In this document: in pieces, positions 62,684 through 64,000 of the stretch
Layout: each line of letters starts with the position of its first letter
Position numbering within the stretch: the stretch's first letter is position 1
From: Roseovarius sp. SCSIO 43702
GTDB lineage: Bacteria > Pseudomonadota > Alphaproteobacteria > Rhodobacterales > Rhodobacteraceae
Direction of reading: 5' to 3'
Assembly (NCBI RefSeq): GCF_019599045.1
Contig: NZ_CP080623.1
Span: forward strand, 332,501 to 396,500
Length of the DNA: 64,000 nt
The notes under the pieces: generated by a model
What the model was told of the DNA's origin: nothing
Databases searched by the model: none
The model's input: only the letters and a program-made list of their open reading frames with translations
Position numbers and translations under genes: made by a program

Positions 62684-64000
62684 ATGACCGGCGGCGTCGC
62701 CAGGCACGCGCGTCGTGGGCGCGACGCCCGCAAGACCCTTCGCCAGACGCGCGACATTGCCATGCTGCCCGCGTTGCGCCGCAACCTGCCCCTCACCGAG
62801 CCGATGGATGCGGAGCAGATCGCGCGCATCGACGCGGCCTCCATGCATATCCTCGAGAACGTGGGCGTCGTCTTCCGCGACGACATCGCGCTTGAGGATT
62901 GGCGCAGGGCGGGGGCGAAAGTGGTGGGCGAAATGGTCTATCCCGACCGCGGCCTCGTGCGCGACCTGATCTCGACGATCCCGGAAACCTTCACCTACCA
63001 CGCCCGAAACCCCGAGAATAACCTGCCTTTCGGCAAGGATAGAGCCGTTTTCGTGCCGATGACCGGCGCCCCCTACCTGCGCGACCTCGACGATGTGCGC
63101 CGCAACCCGACGCTTGAGGACTTGGCGAGTTTCCACAAGCTGTCACAGATGCTGCCCGCGATGCACTCGTCCGCGCATCACATCGTGGAGCCCTACGATC
63201 ACCCGATCAGCCAGCGGCACCTGCGCATCACCTATTCCTCCATGAAACATTCCGACAAGATGTTCATGGGCATGACGACAAGCCCGAAGAATGCCGAGGA
63301 CGTGCTCGACATGTGCGCGATCCTCTTCGGCGAGGAGTTTCTCGAGACGCACGCGGTCGTGACGGGCAATTGCAACGGCAACTCGCCCCTTGTGTGGGAC
63401 GAAACGATGTTGGGGGCCATGCGCGCCTTCAATCGCCGGAACCAGCCGGTGCTCTGCTCGCCTTTCGTGCTGGGCGGGGCCAACACACCCGCGTCCGTCG
63501 CCCCCGCCGTGGCGCAGCTCAACGCCGAGGCGCTCAGCGCGCTGGCCTACACGCAGATCATCCGCAAAGGGTGCCCGGCGATCTACGGCCACTATCTCAG
63601 CACCGTCTCGATGAGATCCGGCGCGCCCATGGCCGGCACCCCCGAGATCAGCCTCATGAACCTGATGATCGGCCAGATGGCGCGGCACTATGGCGTCCCG
63701 TGGCGGTCCTCGACGACGCTCGGCGGGGCCAAGACCTTCGACGCGCAGGCGGGCTACGAAAGTGCCGTCACCCTCATGGCGCTCCAGATGGCGGGCGCCA
63801 ACTACATGTGGCACGCCGCCGGCTGGAACGAGGCGGGGATGCATTGCTCCATGGCGAAATTCGTCGTCGATGCCGAGCAATGCGCCATGGCCTACCGCAT
63901 GGCCGAGGGCATCCGTTGGGACGATTTCGACGAGGCGCTGGCGGCGGTGGCAGAGATAGGGCCCGGGGGGCATTACCTTGGCCACCCGCACACGCTCGAG
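62684..64000 (+). CDS. Trimethylamine methyltransferase (MttB) superfamily protein, 3' end outside window
   Basis: The open frame runs to the window edge with at least 439 residues of a family usually about 480-520. Segments such as HILENVGVVFRDD, SSAHHIVEPYDHPISQRHLRIT, VVTGNCNGNSPLVWDE, STVSMRSGAPMAGTPE and ANYMWHAAGWNEAGM are typical of the MttB superfamily. No in-frame TAG is present, so it is a non-pyrrolysine member; characterised ones demethylate glycine betaine or related quaternary amines with a corrinoid protein. Start ATG 62684 is favoured (ARRGRDARK follows); ATG 62648 in the same frame is possible. Divergent from trkH. Confidence 0.88.
   Translation, partial: MTGGVARHARRGRDARKTLRQTRDIAMLPALRRNLPLTEPMDAEQIARIDAASMHILENVGVVFRDDIALEDWRRAGAKVVGEMVYPDRGLVRDLISTIPETFTYHARNPENNLPFGKDRAVFVPMTGAPYLRDLDDVRRNPTLEDLASFHKLSQMLPAMHSSAHHIVEPYDHPISQRHLRITYSSMKHSDKMFMGMTTSPKNAEDVLDMCAILFGEEFLETHAVVTGNCNGNSPLVWDETMLGAMRAFNRRNQPVLCSPFVLGGANTPASVAPAVAQLNAEALSALAYTQIIRKGCPAIYGHYLSTVSMRSGAPMAGTPEISLMNLMIGQMARHYGVPWRSSTTLGGAKTFDAQAGYESAVTLMALQMAGANYMWHAAGWNEAGMHCSMAKFVVDAEQCAMAYRMAEGIRWDDFDEALAAVAEIGPGGHYLGHPHTLE

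Noticed and set aside
1..64000. Mobile elements, CRISPR arrays, tRNA or rRNA genes
   Set aside because: None was recognised: no transposase or integrase products, no spaced direct-repeat arrays and no tRNA-like cloverleaf in the intergenic gaps. Short non-coding RNAs cannot be excluded by eye.

Overview
The window is GC-rich DNA, densely packed with genes, from an alphaproteobacterium, most likely a Rhodobacterales/Roseobacter-group marine bacterium. Supporting this are the IalB-type periplasmic proteins, a DUF1127 protein, an Lrp-ald pair, a SorAB-type sulfite dehydrogenase, a non-pyrrolysine MttB-family methyltransferase and a TPP enzyme of the AruI type. The species cannot be named from sequence alone. 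I saw no rRNA, tRNA, CRISPR array, transposase or integrase.

Layout. (1) 1-2685 is the 3' part of an RND efflux permease. (2) 2711-5731 is a quinone/electrophile detoxification module: a divergent LysR regulator, a ring-cleaving VOC dioxygenase, a DoxX protein and a WrbA flavoprotein. (3) 5940-28210 dominates the window. It is a two-partner secretion operon with the order IalB-like, TpsB transporter, IalB-like, then a TpsA exoprotein of about 6,525 residues. TpsB carries an apparent one-base deletion in a G run, and TpsA contains an exact in-frame 210-bp tandem duplication. (4) 28298-33649 is on the minus strand: an MFS exporter, a baeRF3 protein, a butanediol-dehydrogenase-like enzyme, a DUF1275 membrane protein and a small secreted protein made almost entirely of a 12-residue repeat. 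(5) 33816-39846 is a second detoxification module: LysR, FMN reductase, GST, DUF5996, pirin, a second VOC dioxygenase and an MhqD-like esterase. Here a 7-bp duplication fuses the DUF5996 frame to pirin. (6) 39857-46073 holds sulfite dehydrogenase sorAB, a small membrane protein, Dps, DUF1127, a CPA1 antiporter with a cyclic-nucleotide-binding-like domain and a 72-residue protein. (7) 46162-53105 is a surface-polysaccharide cluster on the minus strand. It encodes a ColD-type sugar dehydratase, a GDP-fucose/colitose synthase-like enzyme, Gmd, ManC and a Wzc-type tyrosine autokinase, which together fit GDP-L-colitose synthesis. (8) 53211-64000 holds Lrp/ald, a GMC dehydrogenase with its Tat-exported small subunit (the GMC gene is also frameshifted at a homopolymer), a VOC protein, an RHH protein, aroC, an AruI-like TPP enzyme overlapping trkH, and the start of an MttB-family gene.

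Two themes connect the genes. One is the cell surface: the giant TpsA system and the GDP-sugar/BY-kinase cluster probably both shape adhesion or biofilm. The other is protection from electrophiles and oxidants: two MhqNOPED-like modules, Dps, GST and flavin reductases. Several genes are broken by one small indel, two of them clearly in G/C homopolymers, so read accuracy should be checked before any is treated as a true pseudogene.
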